Source: Saccharopolyspora rosea (lineage in GTDB: Bacteria > Actinomycetota > Actinomycetes > Mycobacteriales > Pseudonocardiaceae). From it: DNA of 64,000 nt. Shown in pieces: positions 38,883 to 47,204 of this stretch; positions within the stretch are counted from its first letter, which is position 1; each line of letters starts with the position of its first letter. The notes under the pieces are model-generated. The model was not told where the DNA came from. It did no database searches and saw only the letters and a program-made list of their open reading frames with translations. Both the position numbers and the translations under genes were made by a program. The stretch covers positions 4,464,001 through 4,528,000 of the forward strand of contig NZ_CP102826.1 in the NCBI RefSeq assembly GCF_025643595.1, in the 5' to 3' direction.

Positions 38883-39772
38883 CGGGCACCTCCTCGCTTG
38901 CGGGCGATGAGCTCACCGGCGCGCACCGCGGCCGCGGTCATGATGTCCAGGTTCCCCGCCCATTCCGGCAGGTGGTCGCCGTTGCCGCGGACTTCCAGGA
39001 AGACCGCCACGCGGCCCTTGCCGCCCCAGTCCGGGGACGGGTCGTCGAACTGCGGCTCGGCGCGCAGCGCGTAGCCGGGCACGTACCGGCGGACGTCGTC
39101 GACCATGCGGTGCACCGACTCGCTGACGGCGTCGCGGTCGACGTCCGGGGGCAGCGAGCAGAAGATCGTGTCGCGCATGATCATCGGCGGGTCGACCGGG
39201 TTGAGGATGATGATCGCCTTGCCCCGCCCGGCACCACCGACGGTCTCGATGGCGTGCGCGGTGGTCTCGGTGAACTCGTCGATGTTGGCGCGGGTGCCGG
39301 GTCCCGCCGAGCGGGACGAGATGGAGGCCACGATCTCGGCGTAGTCCACCGGCACCACCCGCGAGACCGCGTGCACGATCGGGATCGTGGCCTGCCCGCC
39401 GCAGGTGATCATGTTGACGTTCGGCGCGTCGTGGTGCTCGTCGAGGTTCACCGGCGGGCACACGAACGGCCCCGTGGCCGCCGGGGTCAGGTCGATCGCG
39501 GTGATCCCGGCCTCGGCGTAGCGCGGGGCGTTGGCCAGGTGCGCCTTCGCCGAGGTGGACTCGAAGACGAGGTCCGGCGGTTCCGGGCGGTCCAGCAGCC
39601 AGTCGACGCCGTCCGCGCTGGCCTGCACGCCGAGTTCGCGGGCCTTCGCCAGGCCGTCGGAGTCCGGGTCGACGCCGACCATGTAGCGGACGTCGACGTC
39701 CTCGCTGCGTTGCAGTTTCACGAGCAGGTCGGTCCCGATGTTGCCGGGACCGACGATGGCGGCCGTCGTCAT
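38879..39772 (-). CDS. dmpF: Acetaldehyde dehydrogenase (acylating)
   Basis: A 297-residue DmpF/HsaG-type enzyme. [15 protein letters not shown] binds NAD, the catalytic cysteine is in [13 protein letters not shown], and [20 protein letters not shown] is a family hallmark. It converts acetaldehyde to acetyl-CoA in complex with DmpG. The ATG at 39772 overlaps the dmpE stop by four bases. Confidence 0.95.
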   Translation of the reverse strand: MTTAAIVGPGNIGTDLLVKLQRSEDVDVRYMVGVDPDSDGLAKARELGVQASADGVDWLLDRPEPPDLVFESTSAKAHLANAPRYAEAGITAIDLTPAATGPFVCPPVNLDEHHDAPNVNMITCGGQATIPIVHAVSRVVPVDYAEIVASISSRSAGPGTRANIDEFTETTAHAIETVGGAGRGKAIIILNPVDPPMIMRDTIFCSLPPDVDRDAVSESVHRMVDDVRRYVPGYALRAEPQFDDPSPDWGGKGRVAVFLEVRGNGDHLPEWAGNLDIMTAAAVRAGELIARKRGGAR

Positions 39773-40569
39773 GCCCTCACCTCCGCGAATGTGGCGGTCA
39801 CGCTGCCGAGCCCGGCGAACGTCGCGGTCACCGCGTCCCCGGCGGACACCGGGATGGCGGCGGTGATCGAACCCGGCAGCACCACGTGCCCCTCGTGCAG
39901 TTCCACGCCCAGTTCACCGACCGTGTTGGCCAACCACACCAGCGCGTTCAGCGGCGAGCCCAGCGCGGCTCCGCCCGCCCCGGTCGCCGCGATCCGCCCG
40001 TTGCGGTGCAGCACGCAGCCACCCAGCCGGAGGTCCACTGCGGACAGCGGTGTCGGTCGGCTGCCGAGCACGACGCCGCCGGAGGAGGCGTTGTCGGCGA
40101 TGGTGTCGGGCAGGCTGATGCGCCAGTCCCTGATGCGCGAGTCGATGATCTCCACGGCGGGCAGCACGAAGTCCACCGCGGACACCGCCTCGGCGACCGT
40201 GACGCCGGGTCCGCGCAGCGGTTTTCCCAGCACGAAGGCGATTTCCGGTTCGACGCGCGGGCTGATGAACTCGTCCGCGGCGATCGGCGTCGATTCCAGG
40301 TGGAACATGCCGTCGAGCAGGTGGCCGAAGTCCGGCTGGTCCACCTTCATCTGCCGGCGCATCGGTGCCGAGGTGAGGCCGACCTTGTGGCCCCTGATCT
40401 CACGCCCCTGAGCGCGCCAGGTCTCGACCTGGCGCTGCTGGATCGCGTAAGCGTCCACAATGGTCAGTCCGGCGTACTCCTCGGTCAGCGGTGCGACCGG
40501 TTCACCGGTCTCGTAGGCGTGCAACAGGCGTCGTGCCGCCTGTTCGCAGACGCCCTGGGCTTCGCTCAC
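39769..40569 (-). CDS. dmpE: 2-oxopent-4-enoate hydratase (DmpE/MhpD type)
   Basis: A 266-residue hydratase of the same family as dmp[30 protein letters not shown] and [16 protein letters not shown] fit hydratases such as MhpD and HsaE. It hydrates 2-oxopent-4-enoate to 4-hydroxy-2-oxopentanoate for DmpG. The GTG at 40569 ([14 protein letters not shown]) is chosen; the 22-residue extension enters the IclR gene's promoter. It is the first gene of the operon and diverges from the IclR gene by 73 bases. Exact dispersed palindromes lie inside at 40033 and 40171. Confidence 0.85.
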   Translation of the reverse strand: MSEAQGVCEQAARRLLHAYETGEPVAPLTEEYAGLTIVDAYAIQQRQVETWRAQGREIRGHKVGLTSAPMRRQMKVDQPDFGHLLDGMFHLESTPIAADEFISPRVEPEIAFVLGKPLRGPGVTVAEAVSAVDFVLPAVEIIDSRIRDWRISLPDTIADNASSGGVVLGSRPTPLSAVDLRLGGCVLHRNGRIAATGAGGAALGSPLNALVWLANTVGELGVELHEGHVVLPGSITAAIPVSAGDAVTATFAGLGSVTATFAEVRA

Positions 40570-40642
40570 GGGGCCATCCCTGTCGTCGGGTGCGTTGTCG
40601 GGCTGTTTGCACACTCCCCCGCGGTCCGGCGACAATCAACAC

Positions 40643-41386
40643 GTGCGTCCCGCTGAGTCGAACGTCTCGATGGTCTCCCGCGTCGCCGCCGTGCTCGGCG
40701 CCTTCAGCGCGTCCGACCGGACGCTCGGCGTCTCCGAACTCGCCCGGCGCACCGGCCTGCCCAAGTCGACCGTGCACCGCCTGACCGGAGAACTGCTCGA
40801 ACACCGCTTCCTGGAGCGCGACGGGACCGCGCTGCGCCTGGGACTGCGGCTGTTCGAGCTCGGCGAGAACGTGCCGAGGCAACGCCACCTGCGCGACGTC
40901 GCGCTCCCGCACATGGCCGACCTGCGCGCGGCCACCGGGCAGACGGTGCACCTGGCGGTGCTGGACGGCACCGACGTGGTCTACGTGCAGATCGTGCGCA
41001 GCGAGAACTCGCCGAAGATGCCGTCGCGGATCGGCGGGCGGCTGCCCGCGCACGCCACCGGTGTCGGCAAGGCGCTGCTGGCCTTCGCCCCACCGGAGTC
41101 CCTGGAGGCCGTGCTGGCCCGCGGCCTGCGGCCGATGGGCCCGCGCACCGTGACGTCACCGGCGATCCTGCGCCGCCAGCTGGGCAGGATCCGCGAGACC
41201 GGCGTCGCCCACGACCACGAGGAGTCGGGGCCGGGCACGGTGTGCGCGGCCAGCCCGGTGCTCGACGACACCGGGCTGGCGCACGCGGCGATCTCGGTGT
41301 CCGGCTGGAGCGGCAAGCTCAACGTCAACCGGATCGCCCCCGCCGTGCACACGACCGCCCTGGCGCTCGCACGCACGTTGCACTGA
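40643..41386 (+). CDS. IclR-family regulator of the dmp operon
   Basis: A 247-residue IclR regulator with an N-terminal winged helix (SVS/TLGVSELARRTGLPKSTVHRL) and the effector domain (LPAHATGVGKALLAF). The GTG at 40643 is taken as start; an ATG at 40670 (MVSRVAAVLGAF) is also possible. It is divergent from dmpE with only 73 bases between them, so both promoters overlap there, and it most likely controls dmpEFGH in response to an aromatic-degradation intermediate. Repeat R7 follows its stop codon. Confidence 0.9.
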   Translation: MRPAESNVSMVSRVAAVLGAFSASDRTLGVSELARRTGLPKSTVHRLTGELLEHRFLERDGTALRLGLRLFELGENVPRQRHLRDVALPHMADLRAATGQTVHLAVLDGTDVVYVQIVRSENSPKMPSRIGGRLPAHATGVGKALLAFAPPESLEAVLARGLRPMGPRTVTSPAILRRQLGRIRETGVAHDHEESGPGTVCAASPVLDDTGLAHAAISVSGWSGKLNVNRIAPAVHTTALALARTLH

Positions 41387-41397
41387 TCCAGCCCTGG

Positions 41398-41496
41398 GTT
41401 TTGGGTGGCGGTGCCGGTGGCAGAACCTCCGCGACCGTCTCGACTGCGGAAACCCCTCCTGATGTACGCCCAGCACGACGAGTTCGAAGACACTCA
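41398..41496. repeat. Intergenic repeat, copy R7
   Basis: GGTTTTGGGTGGCGGTGCCGGTG matches the inner module of R3 and inverted R8, CGACTGCGGAAACCCC and GATGTACGCCC match inverted R2, and the right end CACGACGAGTTCGAAGAC is followed by ACTCA. The final TCA (41494-41496) is the stop codon of the ABC-F gene. The left inverted end seems lost. Confidence 0.7.
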
Positions 41497-43122
41497 CAAC
41501 TCGTCCGGGTCCACCGGTTCCAGCTCGCCGTCCAGTTGCAGCCAGCGGGTGATGCCTAGGTCTTGCAGGAACGGCAGGTCGTGGCTGACGACGAGCAGCG
41601 CTCCCCGGTAGGACTCCAGCGCGGCGGTCAGCTGCCGCACGCTGGCCATGTCGAGGTTGTTCGTGGGTTCGTCGAGCACGAGCAGTTGCGGCGCGGGCTC
41701 GGCGAGCAGCAGCGCCGCGAGCGTCGCCCGGAACCGTTCGCCGCCGGACAGCGTCCGCACCACCTGGTCGGCCCGCGCTCCGGCGAACAGGAACCGCGCC
41801 AGCTGCGCCCGGATGTGGTTGTTGTCCGCCTGCGGCGCCAACCTCGCCACGTTGTCCACGATGGACAGTGAATCGTCGAGGACGTCGAGCCGCTGCGGCA
41901 GGTACCGCACGGGCACGTGCACCTCGACCCGTCCGCTCTCGGGCGGGATCCGACCCACCAGGGTGCGCAGCAGGGTCGTCTTCCCCGCCCCGTTGCGACC
42001 GGTGAGCGCGAGGCGCTCGGGACCGTGCACCTGGAGGTCGCCGACCCGCGCCCCGAAGCGGAGTTCGACGTCGGTGAGCGTCAGAACCCGCTTGCGGGCG
42101 GGTACTTCGGTGCGCGGCAGGTCCACGCGGATCTCGTCGTCCTCGCGGACGTTGCCTGCGGCCTCCGCCAGCTTCTCCTTGGCCTCTTCGAGCCGTTGTT
42201 CGTGCATGATGCGGTGCTTGCCGGCGGACTCCTGGGCGGCGCGTTTGCGCCCGTTCATGACGATCTTCGGCTCGCGCTTCTCGGCGGCTGCCTTCCGGCC
42301 GTGGCGCTCGCGGCGGGCCAGCTTGGTCCGCGCCTCGATCAGTTCCCGCTGCTGCCGCCGCACGTCGGCCTCGGCGGCCCGCACCATCCGCTCGGCGGCT
42401 TCCTGCTCGGCGGCCACCGCCGCTTCGTAGTCGTCGAGGTTGCCGCCGTAGGTGCGGATCTCCCCGTCGCGGAGGTCGGCGATCCGGTCGACGCGCGCGA
42501 GCAGTTCGCGGTCGTGGCTGACGACCACCAGCGCACCCGGGTAGGCGGAAACGGCTTCGTGCAACCGTTTCCGGGCGTCCCGGTCCAGGTTGTTGGTCGG
42601 TTCGTCCAACAGCAGCACGCCGGGTCGGGCCAGCAGCAGCGCGGCCAACCGGAGCAGCACGGACTCGCCGCCGGAGACCTCGCCGACGGTCCGGTCCAGC
42701 CCGAGCCGCCCGAGCCCGAGCTGGTCGAGCAGCCCGACCGCGCGCTCCTCGACGTCCCAGTCGTCGCCGACGACCTCGAAGTGCTCGGGACTGCCGTCAC
42801 CGGCCTCGATGGCGTGCAGCGCGGCCCGGACGCCACCGATGCCCAGGACGTCGTCGACCCGGGCCCGGGTGTCCAGCACCAGGTCCTGCGGCAGGTAGCC
42901 GACCTCGCCGCTGACGTGCACCGAGCCGCCTCCGGGCGCGAGCTCGCCCGCGACCAGCTTGAGCAGCGTGGACTTGCCGCACCCGTTGACACCGATCAGC
43001 CCGGTCCGCCCCGGCCCGACGGCCCAGTCCAGGCCCGCCAGCACCGACGTCCCGTCCGGCCAGGCGAACGACAGCCCGACGCAGTTGATCGAAGGATTCG
43101 TGGAAATGGTGTTCTCCCGCAA
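41494..43122 (-). CDS. ABC-F ATPase (translation factor or antibiotic-resistance type)
   Basis: A 542-residue soluble protein with two ABC ATPase domains and no membrane segment. First: Walker A GVNGCGKST, signature VSGGESVLLRL, Walker B LLLDEPTNNLD. Second: GRNGAGKTT, LSGGERFRATL, LVLDEPTNNLD. A charged coiled linker (about 230-320; RREL/ERHGRKAAAEKREPK) separates them. ABC-F proteins bind the ribosomal E site; actinomycete members may give antibiotic resistance. The span starts at the TTG at 43122, but the true start may be ATT at 43107: GGGAG is six bases before it, and homologues begin MS..PSI at this point. A 355-base leader lies upstream. The stop codon is in repeat R7. Confidence 0.9.
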   Translation of the reverse strand: MRENTISTNPSINCVGLSFAWPDGTSVLAGLDWAVGPGRTGLIGVNGCGKSTLLKLVAGELAPGGGSVHVSGEVGYLPQDLVLDTRARVDDVLGIGGVRAALHAIEAGDGSPEHFEVVGDDWDVEERAVGLLDQLGLGRLGLDRTVGEVSGGESVLLRLAALLLARPGVLLLDEPTNNLDRDARKRLHEAVSAYPGALVVVSHDRELLARVDRIADLRDGEIRTYGGNLDDYEAAVAAEQEAAERMVRAAEADVRRQQRELIEARTKLARRERHGRKAAAEKREPKIVMNGRKRAAQESAGKHRIMHEQRLEEAKEKLAEAAGNVREDDEIRVDLPRTEVPARKRVLTLTDVELRFGARVGDLQVHGPERLALTGRNGAGKTTLLRTLVGRIPPESGRVEVHVPVRYLPQRLDVLDDSLSIVDNVARLAPQADNNHIRAQLARFLFAGARADQVVRTLSGGERFRATLAALLLAEPAPQLLVLDEPTNNLDMASVRQLTAALESYRGALLVVSHDLPFLQDLGITRWLQLDGELEPVDPDEL

Positions 43123-43442
43123 GAAGTGACGGATGGATGTGCACCACGCGGAGACACCGGCACCCCGTCGGCAGCGGGGCGGGCGGGCGAGGACATCGCG
43201 GCAGCCCGAGGTCGCACACGTGCACCCGAACGGGAAGCACGGCGTCTCACGACCTCAGAGCCTCAACTGCCCATCCCCTCGCCGACTGCAGAACCGCGCA
43301 AACGCTACACCCGCCCCGAACCGGCGGGCAAACCGTTTTCCGCGCGACGTGACGCGGCCGACCGGCGCGCGGGAAGGGGCACGCACCGGTCGGCCGCCAG
43401 CGGCGGGAGCGCGTTCGCCGGCGCGGGGCGCTCCCACCTCCA
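43123..43442 (-). other. Long leader region of the ABC-F gene
   Basis: About 320 bases without a supported gene. Short open frames enter the ABC-F gene in other frames, but none has a convincing ribosome site or residue pattern. The region could hold an attenuator, as is known for ABC-F resistance genes; this is not shown by the sequence. Confidence 0.35.
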
Positions 43443-43473
43443 GGCCCGGTGCCGGGGGCAGCGGCACCGGGCC
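43443..43473 (-). terminator. Terminator-like hairpin after the small-gene operon
   Basis: GGCCCGGTGCC and GGCACCGGGCC form an 11-bp stem with a nine-base loop, five bases beyond the stop codon at 43478 on the minus strand. Confidence 0.6.
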
Positions 43474-43477
43474 GCGA

Positions 43478-43774
43478 CTAGAGACGTCGCAACCCCTGCA
43501 GAACCCGCTGTTGCACGTCCAGGGGCGGCGGGACCAACGCCGCGACCCCGAAGTCCTCAGTGGACGCATCGTCCGGCGGCTCGCGGAGATGGTGCCGTCC
43601 TCCGCCAGTGCGCCGGGCCTGCTCGGCCTCGACCTGGCGGCGCAGTTGCCACACGGTCGTCGCACCCTCCCCCGCGCCCGCGTGGCGCGGGAACCGACGT
43701 CCGAGCAGCAGCGCCAGCCCAGCACCGAACAGCATCGACACCAAGCACGCCAGCCCCACCACGAATGCCTGCAC
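43478..43774 (-). CDS. Small membrane-anchored protein, unknown
   Basis: A 98-residue protein: an N-terminal membrane helix (FVVGLACLVSMLFGAGLALLL, about residues 4-24), then a cytoplasmic, charged, Arg/Glu-rich region with a coiled-coil-like VWQLRRQVEAEQARR. The GTG at 43774 follows GGAGGT by six bases, which fixes the start. It is the last of three co-directional small genes (43970, 43779, 43478) placed divergent to an XRE/DUF397 pair. No family recognised. Confidence 0.7.
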   Translation of the reverse strand: MQAFVVGLACLVSMLFGAGLALLLGRRFPRHAGAGEGATTVWQLRRQVEAEQARRTGGGRHHLREPPDDASTEDFGVAALVPPPLDVQQRVLQGLRRL

Positions 43775-43778
43775 AGCG

Positions 43779-43973
43779 CTACCTCCGGTCTTCTGCCGCG
43801 TGCGCCAGGGAACGCTTTTCCCGCAACAGCGAGGAGATTTCGTCGAGCACGGCGGCCACGTCCTCGGTCTCGACACCGTCGATCCCCGATCTGCCGACCT
43901 GGAACGCGAGATCTCCCAACAGCCACTGGGCCCGCCGCAGGAGCACCGCGAGCACCCTGTTGTCGGAACTCAC
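43779..43973 (-). CDS. Small helical protein, unknown
   Basis: A 64-residue, mostly helical protein (SSDNRVLAVLLRRAQWLLGDL at the start, then DVAAVLDEISSLLREKR). The GTG at 43973 overlaps the stop of the preceding zinc-ribbon gene (GTGA), and GGGAG lies about ten bases upstream. A longer frame starting at 44039 is less likely. The four-base gap to the next gene suggests one operon. Function unknown. Confidence 0.65.
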   Translation of the reverse strand: MSSDNRVLAVLLRRAQWLLGDLAFQVGRSGIDGVETEDVAAVLDEISSLLREKRSLAHAAEDRR

Positions 43974-44185
43974 GCGCGATCCACTCCCGCCAACCGCCGA
44001 GCGACCGCGTTGCACGCCGGACAGGTGCCCCACAACCACGCGAGGTCCCCGTCATCGGCGACGACCTGAGCCCCGCACAACGTCGTGACCCGAGTCCCCA
44101 CCGGGAACCGACATCCGCACGGCCGCACATCGCACGTCGCGTGCCGCGCACCTTCCGCAGGGACCCAATGGAATGGGTGAGGCAT
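43970..44185 (-). CDS. Small zinc-ribbon-like protein
   Basis: A 71-residue protein with several Cys/His pairs: HATCDVRPCGC, TTLCGAQ and WGTCPACN, arranged like a zinc ribbon. The ATG at 44185 follows GGAGGTGG at good spacing. It is the first of three coupled small genes divergent to an XRE regulator. Similar small zinc-binding proteins beside XRE/DUF397 pairs are known in Pseudonocardiales genomes as conserved hypothetical genes; the role is not established. Confidence 0.75.
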   Translation of the reverse strand: MPHPFHWVPAEGARHATCDVRPCGCRFPVGTRVTTLCGAQVVADDGDLAWLWGTCPACNAVARRLAGVDRA

Positions 44186-44206
44186 GTCCACCTCCGCCTT
44201 TCATAC

Positions 44207-44239
44207 GGTTCCGAGAACCATCGACTGGTTCTTGGAACC
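44207..44239. promoter_or_regulatory. 14-bp inverted repeat in the divergent XRE region
   Basis: GGTTCCGAGAACCA and TGGTTCTTGGAACC form an inverted repeat with a five-base spacer and one mismatch, each arm also containing a smaller GGTTC/GAACC palindrome. It lies in the 133-base gap between the zinc-ribbon gene and the XRE gene and is a likely operator of that regulator. Confidence 0.65.
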
Positions 44240-44306
44240 AGTTTGAAGACCTCGATGAGCTGCGGCAATCACCTGGCCGAGGGTTCTTGATCGAGACGCT
44301 GATCGT

Positions 44307-44312
44307 TAGGAT
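44307..44312 (+). promoter_or_regulatory. -10 element before the XRE gene
   Basis: TAGGAT lies six bases before the ATG at 44319, again suggesting a leaderless transcript, although AGGAT could also serve weakly as a ribosome site. Confidence 0.4.
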
Positions 44313-44318
44313 CGGTTC

Positions 44319-45173
44319 ATGGTCCGAACCGCGAAGACCAACCCGAGAGCCCGCGCGCTGGGCGCTGAACTGCGTCAACTGCGGGAAGATGCCGGACTTG
44401 GTGTTCGCGAACTGGGACGCAGGCTCGGCGTCGGGCACACAACGGTCTGGCGCTACGAGTCAGGTACCAAGCCTCCGTCTCCTGAGGACACCGCCAGCCT
44501 GCTGACCGCGCTCGGTGTGACCGGCGCCGAACGTGACCGCATCATCGAGATCGCCCGCACCGTGCGGGATCCCAACTGGCTTTCGTCCGGAGTACCCGGC
44601 ATCCGGGAAGAGCTGGCCACGCTGATCGAGTTCGAGCGAACCGCCAAGCGCATCACCGAAGTCGGCAACCTGGTGTTCTCGGGGTTGTTGCAGACGCGCG
44701 ACTACGCGCGTGCGGTGATGGCCACCGTTCCACCGGAGCGGCTGGAGACGCGCCTGGCGTTTCGCCTGAGTCGCAGGGAAGTACTCGATCGCGAGGACGG
44801 GCCGAAGTTGGTCTCGCTGATAGCGGAAGCTGCGCTGTGGGAACGCATCGGTGGTACGGGCGTGATGATCGACCAGCTCAGGCACCTGGTCAAGATGGCC
44901 GATCACGACAACGTCTCCATCCAGGTGATCAAGGCTGGCTCGACGGTCTGGCACCCGGCGCACGCGGGACCGTTCATCCTGTTCGAGTTCGACGACCAGG
45001 CACCGATCGTGCATCTGGAGCATTTCCGCACTTCCGCCTTCCTCCGCAACGTCAAAGACGTGGCGGACTACAGCGGCGCGGTGGATAGCCTTCTCGATGT
45101 CGCGATGACGCCCGAGGAGTCCCGGAAGGTCATCGCGCAACGCCTGGAAACGATGGAAAGTGAGAGCGACTGA
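44319..45173 (+). CDS. XRE-family regulator with DUF5753 domain
   Basis: A 284-residue protein with an N-terminal helix-turn-helix (LRQLREDAGLGVRELGRRLG, then VGHTTVWRYESG) and the DUF5753 effector domain (ENS-like IEFERTAKRITEV, LVFSGLLQTRDYARAV, VSIQVIKAG). This architecture, followed by a DUF397 gene, is common in actinomycetes and includes BldB/WhiJ-associated pairs. The stop overlaps the DUF397 start (TGATG). It is divergent from three small genes, which it may regulate together with itself. Base composition here is slightly lower in GC than neighbouring genes, as is typical for such accessory pairs. Confidence 0.93.
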   Translation: MVRTAKTNPRARALGAELRQLREDAGLGVRELGRRLGVGHTTVWRYESGTKPPSPEDTASLLTALGVTGAERDRIIEIARTVRDPNWLSSGVPGIREELATLIEFERTAKRITEVGNLVFSGLLQTRDYARAVMATVPPERLETRLAFRLSRREVLDREDGPKLVSLIAEAALWERIGGTGVMIDQLRHLVKMADHDNVSIQVIKAGSTVWHPAHAGPFILFEFDDQAPIVHLEHFRTSAFLRNVKDVADYSGAVDSLLDVAMTPEESRKVIAQRLETMESESD

Positions 45174-45373
45174 TGTCGTTAGTCGAACCGACCCGCTGGC
45201 GCAAGTCCCGCCGATCGCAGCAGGAGACCGCCTGCGTCGAAGTCGGGTCAATCCCCGGAGGTGGCGCCGCCGTGCGGGACACCAAGCGCCGCGCCGCCGG
45301 GTACTTCACCACCACCGCCCCGCAGTGGCAGGCGTTCCTCGACGCGATCAGGCAGGGCCGCTTCGAACGCTGA
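45173..45373 (+). CDS. DUF397 protein
   Basis: A 66-residue DUF397 protein: WRKSRRSQQETACVEVG at the start, VRDTKRR in the middle and WQAFLDAIRQGRFE at the end. DUF397 proteins are partners of the XRE/DUF5753 regulators and may act as antagonists, by analogy with the WhiJ-type pairs of Streptomyces. The start overlaps the regulator's stop codon. Confidence 0.93.
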   Translation: MSLVEPTRWRKSRRSQQETACVEVGSIPGGGAAVRDTKRRAAGYFTTTAPQWQAFLDAIRQGRFER

Positions 45374-45385
45374 CCTCCGGGGGAG

Positions 45386-45425
45386 GAACGGACCGTTCGC
45401 CCCCCGACGAGCGAACGGTCCGTTC
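45386..45425. terminator. Bidirectional terminator hairpin
   Basis: GAACGGACCGTTCGC and GCGAACGGTCCGTTC form a perfect 15-bp stem with a ten-base loop, between the convergent DUF397 gene and the frameshifted symporter gene. Confidence 0.8.
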
Positions 45426-45438
45426 GGGTTCTCGCGCC

Positions 45439-46891
45439 CTAGCGGGCGGTTCCGGTGGGCGCGGCGTCGGCGGCGGGCTGCCGCGCCGGGTCGCGGCGGA
45501 GCAGGCGGGTGGTCGCCTCGACCGCCGCGACCGCGACGAGGTTGACGGCCAGGCCGAGGACTCCGTTGTCCACGTGGTCGATCGTGACGTCGGCCGCCGT
45601 GGTGGCCACGACCGTGGCGATGCCCAGGACGAGGCCGGTGGTGATCGCGGGTGCGCCGACGAAGCGGCGGGCGGGCAGCGCGAGGCCGATCGCCGGGGCG
45701 AGCTGGGTCAGCCCGCTGAAGGTCAGCAGCAGCAGGTTGGCCAGCAGGTCCGGGCGCAGGATGCCGAACAGCAGCGACAGGGCGGTGACGACCACCGCCG
45801 TGGCGTGGTTGACGCGCAGCCGGGTGCGCTCGCCGCGGGCGCGGACCACGTTGTTGGCCACCAGGGTCGACATGGCCAGCGTCAGCACCGCGGCCGGGAC
45901 CATGGCGGTGGCGGCGGCCGCGACGAGCACGAACCCGACCAGCCATTCCGGCAGCGCCCGCGCCGCGAGGGTGAGCAGCACCGAGTCGCCGTCGGAGGTC
46001 CGGTCCAGGACGACGACGCCGATCAGCGCGATGACCATGGGGATCGCCGCGAGCAGGTTGTAGACCGGCATGAAGACGTAGTTGCGCCAGCGCCCGGGCG
46101 TCGCGGGCGGCCAGCAGTCCCGGCCACTGGTGCGGGAAGGTCAGGAACAGCACGCCGATGCTGCTGATCAGCATGCTGGAGAAGTACCAGGCGTGCGTGT
46201 GCTCGCCGAACGGCACCGCGAGCGTCGCCGGGTTCCGGGCCGCGATGGCGTGCGTGGCGTCGGCGTAGGACAGGTGGAAGTGCAGCGGGACCGCGACCAT
46301 GATCACCGCCAGCACCACGACCATGATCACGTCCTTGAAGTAGGCCGCCGTGACCACGCCGCGCACTCCGGACCGCAGCACGAACAGCACGGTCACCACG
46401 AACGCCAGCACCATGCTGCCGATCCGCCCCGCCGAGCTCCCGGTGAGCAGCTGCACGATCAGGCCGAGTCCGGTCATCTGGAGCTGGAGGTACGGCAGCA
46501 GCGAGAGGATCGCGACGAGCGCGGCCACCACGCCAAGCGGTCTGCTGCCGAAGCGGTCGGACAGGAAGTCGGCCTGGGTGAGGTAACCGCGGCTGCGGCC
46601 CAGCTCCCACACCCGGGGGCCGAGGAAGTAGCCGCCGATCACCGCGATGCAGATGTAGGGGATGGCGTAGCTGGCCGCTCCCACCGCCACGAACGTCAAC
46701 CCGGTGGTGCCCAGGAAGGTGAAGGTCGTGAACGTCTCCCCGGCCTGCAGGAACCACATCGCCGCGGCACCCAGGTTCCGCCCGCCGACCGACCAGTTCT
46801 CCAGGTCGCGGACCCGGCCCCGGCTGCCGAGGAACCCGAGCAGTCCGGTGAACAGCACCCCGGCGACCGCGATGACCAGGGCGGTGGTCAT
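45439..46891 (-). pseudogene. Sodium:solute symporter with an internal frameshift
   Basis: An SSS-family transporter of about 480 residues split between two frames. The first part, from the ATG at 46891 (MTTALVIAVAGVLFTGL), keeps the family motifs ENWSVGGRNLG, FLQAGETFTTFTFLG and SDRFGSRPLGV through to FLTFPHQWPGLLAARDAR. The remainder (RNYVFMPVYNLLAAIP onward, to TGTAR) is in another frame. The shift lies between about 46085 and 46115, near a CGCCCGGGCG run. Both halves look under selection, so this is a recent mutation or a sequence error. It overlaps the DUF3311 gene (ATGA), the usual partner of this transporter type. Confidence 0.8.
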
Positions 46892-47091
46892 CGCCGCTCC
46901 CGGCGGCGTTCCACCAGGGCCAGCGCCGGGGTCACGAGCGTGCTCCACACGGCGGTCCAGACGAACATCGACGGCAGCCCGAACCACACGTGCGGACCGT
47001 TGACGAACGGGAGCCACTGCGTCGCCAGCATCGCGACGAGCGGAACCCCCAGCACGACCGCGGGAACGACGTGTCCGCGCAACCCGATCAT
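46888..47091 (-). CDS. DUF3311 small membrane protein, symporter partner
   Basis: A 67-residue protein with two transmembrane helices (about 8-27 and 38-60) and a basic tail, matching DUF3311. These proteins are nearly always coded directly before an SSS transporter and may be an accessory subunit. The ATG at 47091 is directly against GAGGAGG, too close for normal spacing; a TTG at 47082 (eight bases from that site) may be the real start. Stop and symporter start overlap by four bases. Confidence 0.85.
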   Translation of the reverse strand: MIGLRGHVVPAVVLGVPLVAMLATQWLPFVNGPHVWFGLPSMFVWTAVWSTLVTPALALVERRRERR

Positions 47092-47204
47092 CCTCCTCGC
47101 GCCGGGGCCCGACTGATCACCGGGTCAGTTGGCACGCCACTCTGTACCGCGAGGAATGGGTTCGTCAAGAGTCCAATGCGCCGGACCGCGGCCGCGGAAC
47201 CGAA

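Noticed and set aside
43101-43115. TGGAAATGGTGTTC near the ABC-F start, identical to part of the Zur box at 21610
   Set aside because: Only the left half matches; the right half (GTTTTCG) is missing, and it lies in the coding/ribosome-site region.
43255-44268. Single long minus-strand gene spanning the small genes near 43.5-44.2 kb
   Set aside because: The alternative frames with ribosome sites and four-base overlaps give three sensible small proteins instead; the long frame has no motif.
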